From assembly GCA_963665085.2 (NCBI GenBank), contig CAXXXS010000001.1, forward strand, positions 3,844,001 to 3,908,000: a DNA stretch of 64,000 nt. Reading direction: 5' to 3'. The translations under genes and the position numbers were made by a program. The notes below the pieces were generated by a model. It was not told where the DNA came from, did no database searches, and saw only the letters and a program-made list of their open reading frames with translations. Positions 1-8,838 of the stretch are shown here, one piece after another; within the stretch, counting starts at the first letter, position 1, and each line of letters starts with the position of its first letter. Source of the stretch: G963665085 sp963665085. Lineage in GTDB: Bacteria > Bacteroidota > Bacteroidia > Bacteroidales > JAAAOM01.

Positions 1-11
1 AACTTTGTAGC

Positions 12-356
12 ATGAATAGGAAGATAATTTTTCATGGAGAATATTTTCTTAATTTTTATAAGAAGCTAGATTCTGGTGTAAAATCAAAGATTCAGTACGT
101 ATTCGAGTTGATTAAACAAGTTGAGAGAGTTCCATTGAAATTTTTATCGCCAATGACTGGATATGGAGGCTTATTTGAGATTAGAGTTGAATTTCAGTCA
201 AATATTTATAGAATTTTCTGCTGCTTCGATGAAGGTAGATTGGTAGTCCTTTTTAATGGTTTCCAAAAGAAAACACAAAAGACACCAAAGAAAGAAATTG
301 AAAAAGCAATGAGATTAAAAACAGAGTATTTTGAACAAAAGAATAAAAAGTTATGA
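12..356 (+). CDS. higB: HigB/RelE-type toxin (Gp49-like)
   Basis: This 114-residue protein has the layout of the Gp49-like branch of the RelE/HigB ribosome-dependent mRNA interferase superfamily. The family core is visible as FEIR at residues 55-58, YRIF at 66-69 and an LFNGFQKKTQKTP segment at 80-92, the usual C-terminal strand and basic loop. The start ATG leaves about the usual family length. Its last four bases overlap the start of the downstream HTH gene (ATGA), which is toxin-first (HigBA) gene order with translational coupling. The toxic activity is inferred from family membership. The pair sits directly upstream of an attC-like palindrome, so it may be a mobile stabilising cassette. 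Confidence 0.85.
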   Translation: MNRKIIFHGEYFLNFYKKLDSGVKSKIQYVFELIKQVERVPLKFLSPMTGYGGLFEIRVEFQSNIYRIFCCFDEGRLVVLFNGFQKKTQKTPKKEIEKAMRLKTEYFEQKNKKL

Positions 357-652
357 TTGATTATTCAGGAATCCAAGATTTTGACGAACTGATTGAGCGT
401 GAACACGGCAAGATCGGTTCTGATAGCCGCAATGAATACGAGGAACGTGCTCAAATGTTTATTGTGAGTGAAATGCTTAAAGAAGCGAGAAAAGAGGCTA
501 AATTGACTCAGGAACAATTAGCTGAAAAAGCTGGGACAAAGAAAAGTTATATTTCGAAGATTGAGAACGCAAAAGGAAATATTCAACTTTCTACTCTGAT
601 TCGTATTTTTGAGAAAGGGCTCAATAAAAGGATTGGATTGACATTTCTTTAA
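353..652 (+). CDS. higA: HigA-type XRE-family antitoxin
   Basis: This 99-residue protein has a Cro/C1-type helix-turn-helix from about residue 41 to 95 (RKEAKLTQEQLAEKAGTKKS, then YISKIENAK). The N-terminal 40 residues probably form the toxin-facing segment. It overlaps the toxin gene by four bases. HigA proteins neutralise HigB and repress their own operon, so autoregulation is expected, although I did not identify an operator because the upstream region is cut by the window edge. The stop codon lies 11 bases before the CTAAC core of the palindromic element at 663. Confidence 0.85.
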   Translation: MIDYSGIQDFDELIEREHGKIGSDSRNEYEERAQMFIVSEMLKEARKEAKLTQEQLAEKAGTKKSYISKIENAKGNIQLSTLIRIFEKGLNKRIGLTFL

Positions 653-662
653 AACCACGCAA

Positions 663-1175
663 CCTAACAATGTGTCATACGTAATGGCGGGGAATGTAGC
701 AAATTCAGGGCTTGTAGCTGGCATCAACACAATCTCGGTTTGATAATAAGAAGCTCCGAAATTCGCTACTGCTCATAGTGTGCCGAGAAGCAGTAGTAGG
801 CAAAACAAACTACTGCGTGCTATAAATAAGATGGTGGTCCCCAGTTGTAAGGATGCCCCACCGCTTTCGTTGTACAGGCAAGGGAGGCACCACCTAAAGG
901 TGCTGTGGTAAAGAGCCATGGTGCTGAGCGTTTAGGAAAAGATATGCCATGAGTATATCAGGTATGAATACAGGAGTGTAATTAGAAAGTTAGAGCCAAC
1001 AAAGGGAGTACAGAAACAGTTTTCATATCTCTTTTACCATTGGCAAATTGGTTTATGTAAGTGAAACGTTTAGATTTGTATAACAAGAGCCGTATGACCT
1101 GAGAGGTTCAAGTACGGTTCTGTGAGAGGCTTAGGGTGAAACTCCCTTTGCCTACTCGACCCGCCATCCGTTAAT
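663..1175 (+). repeat. attC-like palindromic element S1, split by an intron
   Basis: Bases 663-777 plus 1161-1175 form a 130-bp imperfect palindrome once the intron between them is removed. The left arm at 664-692 is identical over 29 bases to the reverse complement of 41411-41439. The segment around 744-765 (TCTCGGTTTGATA, then TCCGAAAT) and the right-arm core CGTTAA are also shared with that second site. The 5' core ACCTAAC fits the integron RYYYAAC simple-site consensus; the 3' core GTTAATC only approximates GTTRRRY. It follows the HigBA pair directly, as an attC follows its cassette gene. No integrase is present to prove function. Confidence 0.6.
778..1160 (+). ncRNA. ORF-less group II intron
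   Basis: Domain V is clear at 1087-1120: a GAGCCGTATG arm, a short internal region and a GTACGGTTC arm, including the catalytic AGC. It is followed by a domain VI-like hairpin (GGCTTAGGG, loop, CTCCC, GCC) ending in CCTACTCGAC. The 5' end GTGTG at 778 fits the GUGYG splice-site consensus. Both boundaries are supported independently, because removing 778-1160 restores a 130-bp element homologous to the palindrome at 41311-41440. At 383 nt there is no room for a reverse transcriptase, so mobility would need a maturase in trans. Domain I folding was not modelled, so the ribozyme may be degenerate. Confidence 0.8.
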
Positions 1176-1224
1176 CTTTATGTTAACAGGCTCATAGCTA
1201 TAGTGATTTTCTTGTAATAAATAT

Positions 1225-1935
1225 CTAATCAATATTTTCTACCGGGATTAATTCCGGATTATACAAAAACTCATTTTCCATAGGTAAAATAGAAAGTATC
1301 TCAAAATTTGATTCATTCATGTTGTTTTGTTCTTCTTCAATAGAGTCACTCTTTGTTGGACTTTCAATAAATTCAATGGGAGCATCATTTAAAACCAGGA
1401 CTTTTAACAGTGAATGTATATAATTTTCAGCTTCTTGTTTTGTCTCATCAAGTATACCATTTTCTATGGCCAATTTAACAATGGCTTCTTTTCGTTTGGA
1501 GGCTATTTCTTTTAGATATCTTAAAACTTCAGCATGAAGATCTTTGCCTATATGAACCTGGAAATTTCTAACATCTTTTACGTCCATTTTATCAACCTGG
1601 TAATTGGGAACAGTAATATCCGGTTCGGGCAATGTAATACATAAAATACTGTCTTGCTTTTTATCTATTTTAACTTCATTTAAATTAATATATGCTGAGA
1701 CTTCAACAGGTACCAAAGCAATTGCCCGCATTGTTTTATTTGGGTCATTCTCTTTATGTATGAAGGATAAATCCTGGTAAACATGTTTTATTAAGTGAAG
1801 TTCTTTAATTTTCAAGACCTCTTCGAATGTTGTTATGTTATTGATACTCTGTTTTGAAATTCTTTTATGGATGAGTATTCCTCCAGTAATACCAATTATT
1901 AAGGTTAGGATAATAATAACAATTGTTTTATTCAT
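1225..1935 (-). CDS. DUF4230 family membrane-anchored protein
   Basis: This 236-residue protein has an N-terminal hydrophobic segment at residues 3-23 that serves as a signal anchor. The soluble domain resembles DUF4230, with VPVEVSAYINLNEV at about residues 76-89 and an LPEPDI segment near 104-109. A charged helical region (KEIASKRKEAIVKLA) follows, then an acidic tail of about 40 residues that is not typical of the family. The biochemical role of DUF4230 is unknown. It stands alone between the intron-bearing palindrome and a non-coding stretch. Confidence 0.7.
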   Translation of the reverse strand: MNKTIVIIILTLIIGITGGILIHKRISKQSINNITTFEEVLKIKELHLIKHVYQDLSFIHKENDPNKTMRAIALVPVEVSAYINLNEVKIDKKQDSILCITLPEPDITVPNYQVDKMDVKDVRNFQVHIGKDLHAEVLRYLKEIASKRKEAIVKLAIENGILDETKQEAENYIHSLLKVLVLNDAPIEFIESPTKSDSIEEEQNNMNESNFEILSILPMENEFLYNPELIPVENID

Positions 1936-2402
1936 GATTTTGACTTTTAATTGTCTTTTTAGTTTTAGTCAGTTGTCTGTTTTGCATAACACAGACTTGT
2001 ATTCGTAAAGCTCTTAAAAAAAATAAAAAATCCAAATCTTTATGGTGATATTAGGGTGTATTCTCAGAACAATTTTTTTACCTTGATAAAAAAGTAAAAG
2101 CCCTTGTGGCTTGAGCAAAAAACAAAGGGGGGTGTCCAAAAAGCAATGAAAACATGAAAGTTTAATTTCTTTTTTCTTTGCGAAACCTCTGTGTGTTCTT
2201 TGTGTAACTTTGTGTTACAGTTCTTTAAAATTATACCACAGAGAACAGCAAAGGAGACACGAAGAAACACAAAGACTTTTTTTGATAACCTCCAATGAAA
2301 AAAAAGCAGTTTAAATAATCTTAAAAAGGTGATATAAATCACAGTACTATAAAATTATTTCTATTTTTATGGCAATAATTAAAACTTAAGCTCATCATCC
2401 CA
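1936..2402. other. Non-coding stretch with an inverted repeat at 2178-2278
   Basis: This 467-bp gap separates divergent genes and so must hold promoters for both. Around 2178-2278 it carries a long imperfect inverted repeat built from CTTTGTGT, CTCTGTG and ACCACAGAG motifs. Such Bacteroidota intergenic repeats could form a large hairpin in RNA. The open frames in it are low-complexity shadows of the repeat and are not called as genes. Motifs of the same kind (CCTCTGTGCAC, CTTCGTGTTTC) recur near 12090 and 12230. Confidence 0.4.
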
Positions 2403-4406
2403 ATGAATAAAATCCTAAAAAACAGATTTGTTTCTGTCTTTTCCTGTGTGTTAATTCTGATAAGTTTTTCATGTAATCCAAATAAATCCGGAGGTATTAC
2501 CAAAGGCGAATTTGTTGCCATGGTTTCAGATTATTTTGCCTGGTCACATCCTGATGAATATAACGATATCTGGAAAATACCTATTGAGGGTTACAGTGAT
2601 GTTTCATCCGATGACTTATATGGGAAACAAATTGAAGTAGCACTGGAACAAGGTATTATTGTTAAAGATGCTACTGGGGAGTTTCATCCTGAAGCAGCAA
2701 TCACCCGCAGTGAAGTTTTAGATATACTTGAAAAAGCTTTTTTGATTGATGATATTGTTGCACTTGGTTATATGGAAGTAGGAGATGGAAATAAAGTGCT
2801 ATCAAAGGATGAAGCAAAAACTGTTTTTGAAAAACTTACATCTTCCGTAATTGCACCTGTACAGGCCGTTCCTGTTACTACAGCTGTTGCTCCCCGACGT
2901 TATATCAAATTGTGGTGCCCTACTGAAGGTGCTAAAATTTACTTTACAAGAGATGGTTCAGAACCAACGTTGGAAAGCGAAATTTATGATATTGACCAGA
3001 TGGGACATATTGCCGAGATGGTTGGTAGAAGAGATGGTTCCGGTGCAACTGAAGATTCAAGAGAAGTTGTGTACAAAGCTTTTGCCGTAAAAGAAAGCTT
3101 ACAAAGCCCTGTAAAAACAATGATTTGGAATCTATACAGACCATTGGATGATGTATTCCAGGGAGATCTTATTGTAGAAGGAGATGATAAAACACCTAAA
3201 GTATACAGGGTTTACAATAATTCTGAATCGGTAAGGGCCATGTGTTGGTATATTGAAGGGCCAGAACGGGGAATTGTTTTTGATGCGCTTCAAACAACAG
3301 TTGATAAACATAACTTGAAAGAATATATTGATAAGATTGCAACAAAACCTTATATTTTAATAGTGGGACATGAACATGGAGATCACAATGCTCAAATGCC
3401 GGCTTTTATAAATGCCGGTATCGAAGTTTATCTTAACGCTCGTGGATGGGCTGCGGCAGGAAGAAAAGGTGGATTCGGTGCTGTTGTTACTGAACCTGAT
3501 CAACAGAAACTGGTGAAAAATATAGATGAAGGCGATTCTTTTGATTTAGGTGGAGGATGTGTCTTTGATGTTTATGCAATGCCGGGTCATGCCAACGGTA
3601 ATATTGTTCTTAACGATAAGCAGAGTGGTATGGTATTCGGCTCCGATATCTATAGCTGTACAAGAGCAGGATCCGCAGACAATGTTGGGGTGTCAGGTCT
3701 GAAGGTTGATAGACTACTTTCCTTTACTCAACAGGCATATAGCAATTATACAAAAGGTGGTGCTGTCGTTAAAATGCTATTCACAGGGCATGATGAGCAA
3801 ATGTTAAACAACAATAACCTTTTGTTATTTGAGCAGGCACTACAACAAGTTATCGATAACGGTGAGGCTGGTTGTTCTCCATCATTGAGAGGAGGAAACA
3901 GTCGCGTAACAACAATCGGTAATATGTGGAAAGACGGTACCGACTGGATTTCTTTATCAATTGGAGGGAAAATGGGAGATGATTATGAGTATCTTACAAA
4001 TAACTCCACTGCCAACTATAATGGAGAAGGGTATAAACAATATTCAGTACTTTCTAATATTGAAATTGAAGGAGGTGATTTGGTTGGTACAACAGTTGAA
4101 TGGAAAGAACCTGTTACCTTTAATTGGGAAGGAAAAGAAATATCAGTTGCCAATGCATTACCCGATAAATTTGATCCATGGACTTTTGATTATGTTATAA
4201 AAGTACCTGCTTCAAATGATAAAATCACTATCATCCCTACAACGATGTCGACAAAGGTTACAGAGATTCGTTTAAATGGAAACGCTATTGGTTATCGTTC
4301 ACATAATGAGGTTGAAGTGTCTGATGGACAAAATATTCAAATAAGTGTTGTTGCTCCTGATGGAAAAACATCAAGTACCTATTCATTCACAGTTGAACAA
4401 TCTTAA
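2403..4406 (+). CDS. SLH / chitobiase-like / metallo-beta-lactamase-fold lipoprotein
   Basis: This 667-residue lipoprotein has an SCNPN lipobox at about residues 23-27. Two SLH-like segments (about 30-150) are followed by a chitobiase C-terminal-like module (about 158-240, AKIYFTRDGSEPTLES). The next module is a metallo-beta-lactamase fold with H323-E-H325-G-D327-H328, H396, D415 and H463 as apparent dinuclear metal ligands. A C-terminal cadherin-like beta-sandwich (about 575-667) ends the protein. A hydrolase displayed on the cell surface is likely; the substrate is unknown. It leads a plus-strand run with two esterase-like genes, which suggests joint use of an ester or lactone-type polymer or detoxification product. 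The SLH plus MBL-fold combination is unusual. Confidence 0.8.
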   Translation: MNKILKNRFVSVFSCVLILISFSCNPNKSGGITKGEFVAMVSDYFAWSHPDEYNDIWKIPIEGYSDVSSDDLYGKQIEVALEQGIIVKDATGEFHPEAAITRSEVLDILEKAFLIDDIVALGYMEVGDGNKVLSKDEAKTVFEKLTSSVIAPVQAVPVTTAVAPRRYIKLWCPTEGAKIYFTRDGSEPTLESEIYDIDQMGHIAEMVGRRDGSGATEDSREVVYKAFAVKESLQSPVKTMIWNLYRPLDDVFQGDLIVEGDDKTPKVYRVYNNSESVRAMCWYIEGPERGIVFDALQTTVDKHNLKEYIDKIATKPYILIVGHEHGDHNAQMPAFINAGIEVYLNARGWAAAGRKGGFGAVVTEPDQQKLVKNIDEGDSFDLGGGCVFDVYAMPGHANGNIVLNDKQSGMVFGSDIYSCTRAGSADNVGVSGLKVDRLLSFTQQAYSNYTKGGAVVKMLFTGHDEQMLNNNNLLLFEQALQQVIDNGEAGCSPSLRGGNSRVTTIGNMWKDGTDWISLSIGGKMGDDYEYLTNNSTANYNGEGYKQYSVLSNIEIEGGDLVGTTVEWKEPVTFNWEGKEISVANALPDKFDPWTFDYVIKVPASNDKITIIPTTMSTKVTEIRLNGNAIGYRSHNEVEVSDGQNIQISVVAPDGKTSSTYSFTVEQS

Positions 4407-4474
4407 TCATCAACATAACAGTTGTGTTACATAATACAATACAAAAAGTAATAAACTTATTAAAATCTTTTAAA

Positions 4475-6070
4475 ATGGAAAGAGAAACAAAAAAATCTAT
4501 CAGAAAGGTAATAGCGTTTTTATACCTGTCATTAAGCCTAATCCTTTCTGGTTGTTTTCTGAAAAAAGTTGATCCTTCTGTAGATTCTATAATCAGTATA
4601 CAGGCTTTTACAGATATGTGTTTTTATGGACAAAAACTATCAAGGGTGGAAATTACGTATCAAAAGAATGTAGATCTTTCTAATGTGTCGACAGACACTT
4701 ATACATTAATCGATAGAGGATATGCGAATCCTGATTTTGCTGAGGTAACTATTGAATCTGTTGATATTGATGGCCAGGTTGTAACCCTTAATATTACTCA
4801 GGATACAGAGGCAATGGAAGATAATACCTTGATTTATGCCGGGGACAATGCAACTGGATCACGTTTGAAAAATCCAATAGGAGCAAGTGTAACAGAGCTT
4901 TGGTATCGTGCTGTTGATGGAACAATTTATTTTGGTGAAGAAGATTCGGACAAGTATAAGGCAAATACAAGCGGCGATGGTTACCAAACTCGTGAATGCC
5001 TGGAATTAAAACTTTGGCATAATAATGAATCTGAAGCTAATGCTGCAAGTCTGGCTAATGCAGATGGTAGCTATAATACAAATGGGGTGTGGTTGCCAAC
5101 CATAGATGCCAATTATGGAGAAGATGGATTTCAGAGTTTTGAAGAGTTAGGAGTTGAAGTTGCAACAACAGCCACAGACGGGGATCAGTTTGTTAAAGGC
5201 TGGGCATATTTTCCTGAAGATTTTGATGTAAACAATGAAGAAAAGTACCCTTTAATAATTTCTATAAACGGATATGGAACTTCATATTGGAAACATGAAG
5301 ACGGAACCCACAATTTTGGAACCGGTATTAAATTCGATAGTTCAGCAATCCGATGGATGAATAATGGAGCAATTGTATTAAATATTCACGATAGGAGTCA
5401 TACTGGTGGTGAAAACTACAAATTCTGGATAGATGATTATCATGTTATTCAATATTTTATTGCAAATTATAAAGCAGATCCGGAGAGGATAACATTAAGT
5501 GGGAATTCCCGCGGAACGATTGCAGTAAATACAATTACTTCTACTTACCCGGATTTAATTAATACATTAATAATTAATAATGGATCAATGGGTACCGGTA
5601 TTGCCGGCAAACAAATGTTTGAAGGTGTATGGACAGAAGATGAATGGATGGAAGCTGCCAATAACGGAATAAGTATCTGGGCTTTTGATGGAGAACAAGA
5701 CACGGATAACCAAGATACTTATCATACAGCTATTTCTTATTACAAAAAGGCAGGTTGGTCTGACGAATGGATTGCTGAAAATATACGTATCACCGGGTTT
5801 CCTTCTGAGCTTTACTATTACTGGGGAGAAACTGATCACTCCACAACAAAAATGACATATTGGTATTTCTTTGATGAACCCTATTCTGGTCCGGATGTAA
5901 AAATTGAAAAGGGTGAGTTGGTCTATAATTCAAAATTAAATGTGGGGGATACTTACCAGCTAAAAGGTATTTTGCGGGAAGGTACATACAACAAGGAAGG
6001 ATTTGATTATGTAATTTATGGAGAAAACCTGCGCGATTGGGTTTTATCTCGTGATACAGAAACACGTTAA
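4475..6070 (+). CDS. Alpha/beta-hydrolase (esterase/depolymerase-like) lipoprotein
   Basis: I prefer the ATG at 4475 to an in-frame GTG at 4424, because it places a signal peptide and LILSGC lipobox right at the N-terminus, giving 531 residues. The nucleophile elbow GNSRG lies at 343-347 (Ser345), and the DHS at about 454-456 supplies a plausible catalytic His455. The fold resembles PHB-depolymerase/feruloyl-esterase-type serine hydrolases. About 150 residues of beta-rich sequence precede the hydrolase domain. The gene follows the MBL-fold lipoprotein by 68 bp and precedes another esterase by 53 bp, so the three are probably co-transcribed. Confidence 0.75.
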   Translation: MERETKKSIRKVIAFLYLSLSLILSGCFLKKVDPSVDSIISIQAFTDMCFYGQKLSRVEITYQKNVDLSNVSTDTYTLIDRGYANPDFAEVTIESVDIDGQVVTLNITQDTEAMEDNTLIYAGDNATGSRLKNPIGASVTELWYRAVDGTIYFGEEDSDKYKANTSGDGYQTRECLELKLWHNNESEANAASLANADGSYNTNGVWLPTIDANYGEDGFQSFEELGVEVATTATDGDQFVKGWAYFPEDFDVNNEEKYPLIISINGYGTSYWKHEDGTHNFGTGIKFDSSAIRWMNNGAIVLNIHDRSHTGGENYKFWIDDYHVIQYFIANYKADPERITLSGNSRGTIAVNTITSTYPDLINTLIINNGSMGTGIAGKQMFEGVWTEDEWMEAANNGISIWAFDGEQDTDNQDTYHTAISYYKKAGWSDEWIAENIRITGFPSELYYYWGETDHSTTKMTYWYFFDEPYSGPDVKIEKGELVYNSKLNVGDTYQLKGILREGTYNKEGFDYVIYGENLRDWVLSRDTETR

Positions 6071-6123
6071 CAAGTGTTGCATCGAAAAAATATATTTAAT
6101 CTAAAAATCAATAACAGATATAG

Positions 6124-7950
6124 ATGAAAAAAATATATTACTTGCTATTCTTTTTTGTGTCGACAATGAGTTTGGGCGTTTTTGCTCAACCGGGAATGAA
6201 TCAAATGGATGAATCTGTTATCAGAGAATTTATTCCTGTTTCATTAGATGAAACACCTGTTCCGGAATATGATTTCCAACGAGCTAATAAGCTCCCCCTA
6301 ACCGGTTACCTGGAGAAATCTTTTGATGTGAATGGAGAAACAAGAACAGCAAAGTTTTATATAGCAGCGACAGCATCGATACGAAGTTTATTTACCATAA
6401 TTACTGTTCCGGAAGGATATAAAACAACAGAATTTATGGTTGCAAGTGGCTGGCATGCTCTTACAGATAAAAACGAGGAAGGTCTTGTATTATTAGAACC
6501 TGGTCAAAATGAGTGGGGAAGTCCGGAAGCAGAACAGGATTATATCAATGCTGTGATTGATTTTTATAAATCGAATAGTTATTTTTCCATCTTTGGAATA
6601 AGTTACCTTGCCGGTTATGGCAAAGGGGGAACTGCATTGGAAGCATGGTCTGCAACAAATCCTTTGTTGGTTATTAGTCAGGCCTATATTAATAGCGACA
6701 GCCAGAAAAAAGAATATTATTCTCAGTTTCAAAACAAATATATGGATGGGAAATCTTCCGGGTATAAACCGATTGAGGTTCCAGAAGAAATAAAAATAGC
6801 CTATAATGAGATTCCTGTACCAACCGCTTTTATTAATTCAGATCTAAGTCGGGTTTCCGAAGCAATCTCCTATTGGAAAGATGTGAATGATACAGAAAAC
6901 ACAAGAACATCCAAAGCAGATTACTTTTATGGGGGAGATGTTTTTCCACAGTCTGCCAGTTCCAATGCATGGGCAACAGATTATACGGGAGCTATCTCCA
7001 AAGTTATTACACTGGAGGCAGATATAAATGTGATTAATCCGCGCCTAACACAAACTATCTATGGTTTTTTATCGGAGTACATAAGCTATGATAATACTAC
7101 AGCTTATGGGAATAACCTTGCTCCCCGTAAAGAATATGGAGACATAGGTACCATGATTATCAATAATGAACTTCGTGAATTTATGATATATGTCCCTGAG
7201 TCAGCTGAAAAACTTTGGCCTGATGGTGCCCCGGTAGTTTTTATTTTTGCTGGTAATAGTCAGACAGATAAGATATTTTTTCATAACACCCTTTGGTGGA
7301 AAGTTGCAGATAAAGAAGGCTGCATCCTGGTATTTCCCTGCGAAACATATAGTAACAGTTCTACTTCAGTTAGTCATGCCAATACAGCGGAATTCTACGA
7401 GAAACTTTCGGAATATATGAAAGCTTATTATCCTGTAGATGTGTCCAGGTTTTATGGCTCAGGACAGTCTGCAGGAAGTTTTGCGGTACAGGGATTTGGT
7501 GTTACCAATCCGGAATATTTTGCGGCTATAGCCTCCACGTCCGGACTCAGCTATCCAAATTCTAACGGACCCGGAATTGGAAGTATTTCTGCTGAGGATG
7601 CATCCAAAAAAATGATTCCAAATTATTGCATAATAGGACAGGGGGATATTGAGTTTATGACCGGTACACTTTGGGATACGATAAATAATTCTCTTGATGG
7701 ATGGGCTGCCTACTACCTAGAAGCAAACAAAGTGGGACAACTTGGTGATGGATCTAACCTGAAAACAGAAGGCCGTTTCGAAACCTGGACCTGGACAAAT
7801 CCTCAGGATTTTCCTATTTTCAAAGTTGGACGTACTATGTATCGGGCTCATAATTGTATTCCGTCAGAGATTCCTCGTTTGTGGGACTTTCTAAAACATT
7901 GGTCTTACAATGATGGAGTTCGCTATTACGATGGCGTTCCTGTAAAATAA
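6124..7950 (+). CDS. Secreted two-half esterase-like hydrolase
   Basis: This 608-residue protein has a Sec signal peptide (cleavage after VFA, near residue 21). The sequence has two hydrolase-like halves. The C-terminal half carries a proper elbow GQSAG (Ser449) in a depolymerase-like context (YVPESAEKLW, then a YGSGQSAG segment), with a candidate His in YRAHNC near 577-582. The N-terminal half has a similar-looking turn, GYGKG at 164-168, but lacks the serine, so it may be a non-catalytic, binding half. It is the third gene of the secreted hydrolase run. Substrate unknown; a polyester, ester-linked glycan or lignin-type ester is possible. Confidence 0.7.
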   Translation: MKKIYYLLFFFVSTMSLGVFAQPGMNQMDESVIREFIPVSLDETPVPEYDFQRANKLPLTGYLEKSFDVNGETRTAKFYIAATASIRSLFTIITVPEGYKTTEFMVASGWHALTDKNEEGLVLLEPGQNEWGSPEAEQDYINAVIDFYKSNSYFSIFGISYLAGYGKGGTALEAWSATNPLLVISQAYINSDSQKKEYYSQFQNKYMDGKSSGYKPIEVPEEIKIAYNEIPVPTAFINSDLSRVSEAISYWKDVNDTENTRTSKADYFYGGDVFPQSASSNAWATDYTGAISKVITLEADINVINPRLTQTIYGFLSEYISYDNTTAYGNNLAPRKEYGDIGTMIINNELREFMIYVPESAEKLWPDGAPVVFIFAGNSQTDKIFFHNTLWWKVADKEGCILVFPCETYSNSSTSVSHANTAEFYEKLSEYMKAYYPVDVSRFYGSGQSAGSFAVQGFGVTNPEYFAAIASTSGLSYPNSNGPGIGSISAEDASKKMIPNYCIIGQGDIEFMTGTLWDTINNSLDGWAAYYLEANKVGQLGDGSNLKTEGRFETWTWTNPQDFPIFKVGRTMYRAHNCIPSEIPRLWDFLKHWSYNDGVRYYDGVPVK

Positions 7951-8328
7951 TGATTGATTTTGATTGGGAAGTCAGAAAACGACAAGCAAAAAATATTTTA
8001 TAGAAACTTTTTTAATGTAAGGACATACCATTTTATTATCTAGTGATAGGTTAAAATCCTGCAATTGCCTATGGCGAGCTCTTAAACTCGGTTTCATTGC
8101 AGCTACTTATTGGATTCAATTGTTGATTTTTGAATGCAGAAATCGAAGAAGCTTTTCATAAATCAACAACCGAACTTGCGAACTATCGAAGATAATCGCT
8201 AATCATAATTGAATGTCGTTTGGTTAACGATTCTATAATTGACGCTGTCAGGTCGATATACTGCGACATAAACCAGTCAGTGTGCCTAGCTTCTGACAGC
8301 GTTGGTACCTTAAGAACATCATAATTCT
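7951..8328. other. Non-coding gap between convergent genes with a long inverted repeat
   Basis: This gap lies between convergent genes. The only clear structure is a perfect 10-bp inverted repeat, ACGCTGTCAG at 8242-8251 and CTGACAGCGT at 8293-8302, separated by 41 bases. It could act as a bidirectional terminator-like hairpin or be the remnant of a mobile element end. No U-tract follows it on either strand. I see no coding potential. Confidence 0.4.
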
Positions 8329-8838
8329 TTAAATATTTCTTTTGTTAATAATTTTATCTTTTCTTTTAAATCCATAGTAGTTTATTCTTTTTGAGATATG
8401 TAATATTAAATAAACAAACAGGACTAAAGCAATTTTATCATGTATTTCAATATATGCTTTTCGTATAGCTTCGTTACCAGAACTTAATTTAATGCCCCAT
8501 GGTATAAGTCCGGTAATAGTTACAATAATAAAAACGATTGTTAGTATTAAAACCTGTCTGTTTTTTCTGAATAATCTCTTTTTCAGAATAGATTTAAACC
8601 AACTCCAATGTTGCAGAATATGAAAAGCCATTAATGATAAAACAATTATAGCAGAAGTTTTATGAATAGCTGACCATGCAGAATAGATAAATCCTATAAC
8701 TATTTTTTCTGTATCTATTTCTCCATGACCTTCCATGTGATACTCAGCTTGAATTAACAGCCCGGAGAATATCATCACTAATCCACTTAGTAGTAAACCT
8801 GAATTTATTATTAGAATATTAGCTGTTTTTTTTAGCAT
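8329..8838 (-). CDS. DUF4405-like cytochrome b-type membrane protein
   Basis: This 169-residue protein has four hydrophobic segments (about 8-27, 60-78, 92-112 and 134-152). Histidines inside or at the ends of the helices (FHILQHWSW, IHDK, LILH) suit bis-His heme b ligation. The pattern resembles DUF4405/flavinylation-associated cytochromes and the membrane subunits of small electron-transfer complexes. Its ATG directly abuts the stop of the upstream ferredoxin gene, so the two are translationally coupled. I infer a quinone- or heme-linked electron transfer unit with the ferredoxin; partner and substrate are unknown. Confidence 0.65.
   Translation of the reverse strand: MLKKTANILIINSGLLLSGLVMIFSGLLIQAEYHMEGHGEIDTEKIVIGFIYSAWSAIHKTSAIIVLSLMAFHILQHWSWFKSILKKRLFRKNRQVLILTIVFIIVTITGLIPWGIKLSSGNEAIRKAYIEIHDKIALVLFVYLILHISKRINYYGFKRKDKIINKRNI

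Noticed and set aside
518..730. Minus-strand open frame of 70 codons
   Set aside because: It lies antisense to the antitoxin gene and the palindromic element, has no start context and no family resemblance.
778..1160. Group II intron reverse transcriptase
   Set aside because: The element is only 383 nt, and no RT-like frame exists in it on either strand.
2064..2521. Two minus-strand open frames
   Set aside because: They are low-complexity shadows of the CTTTGTGT-type inverted repeat and of the lipoprotein signal region of the plus-strand gene at 2403.
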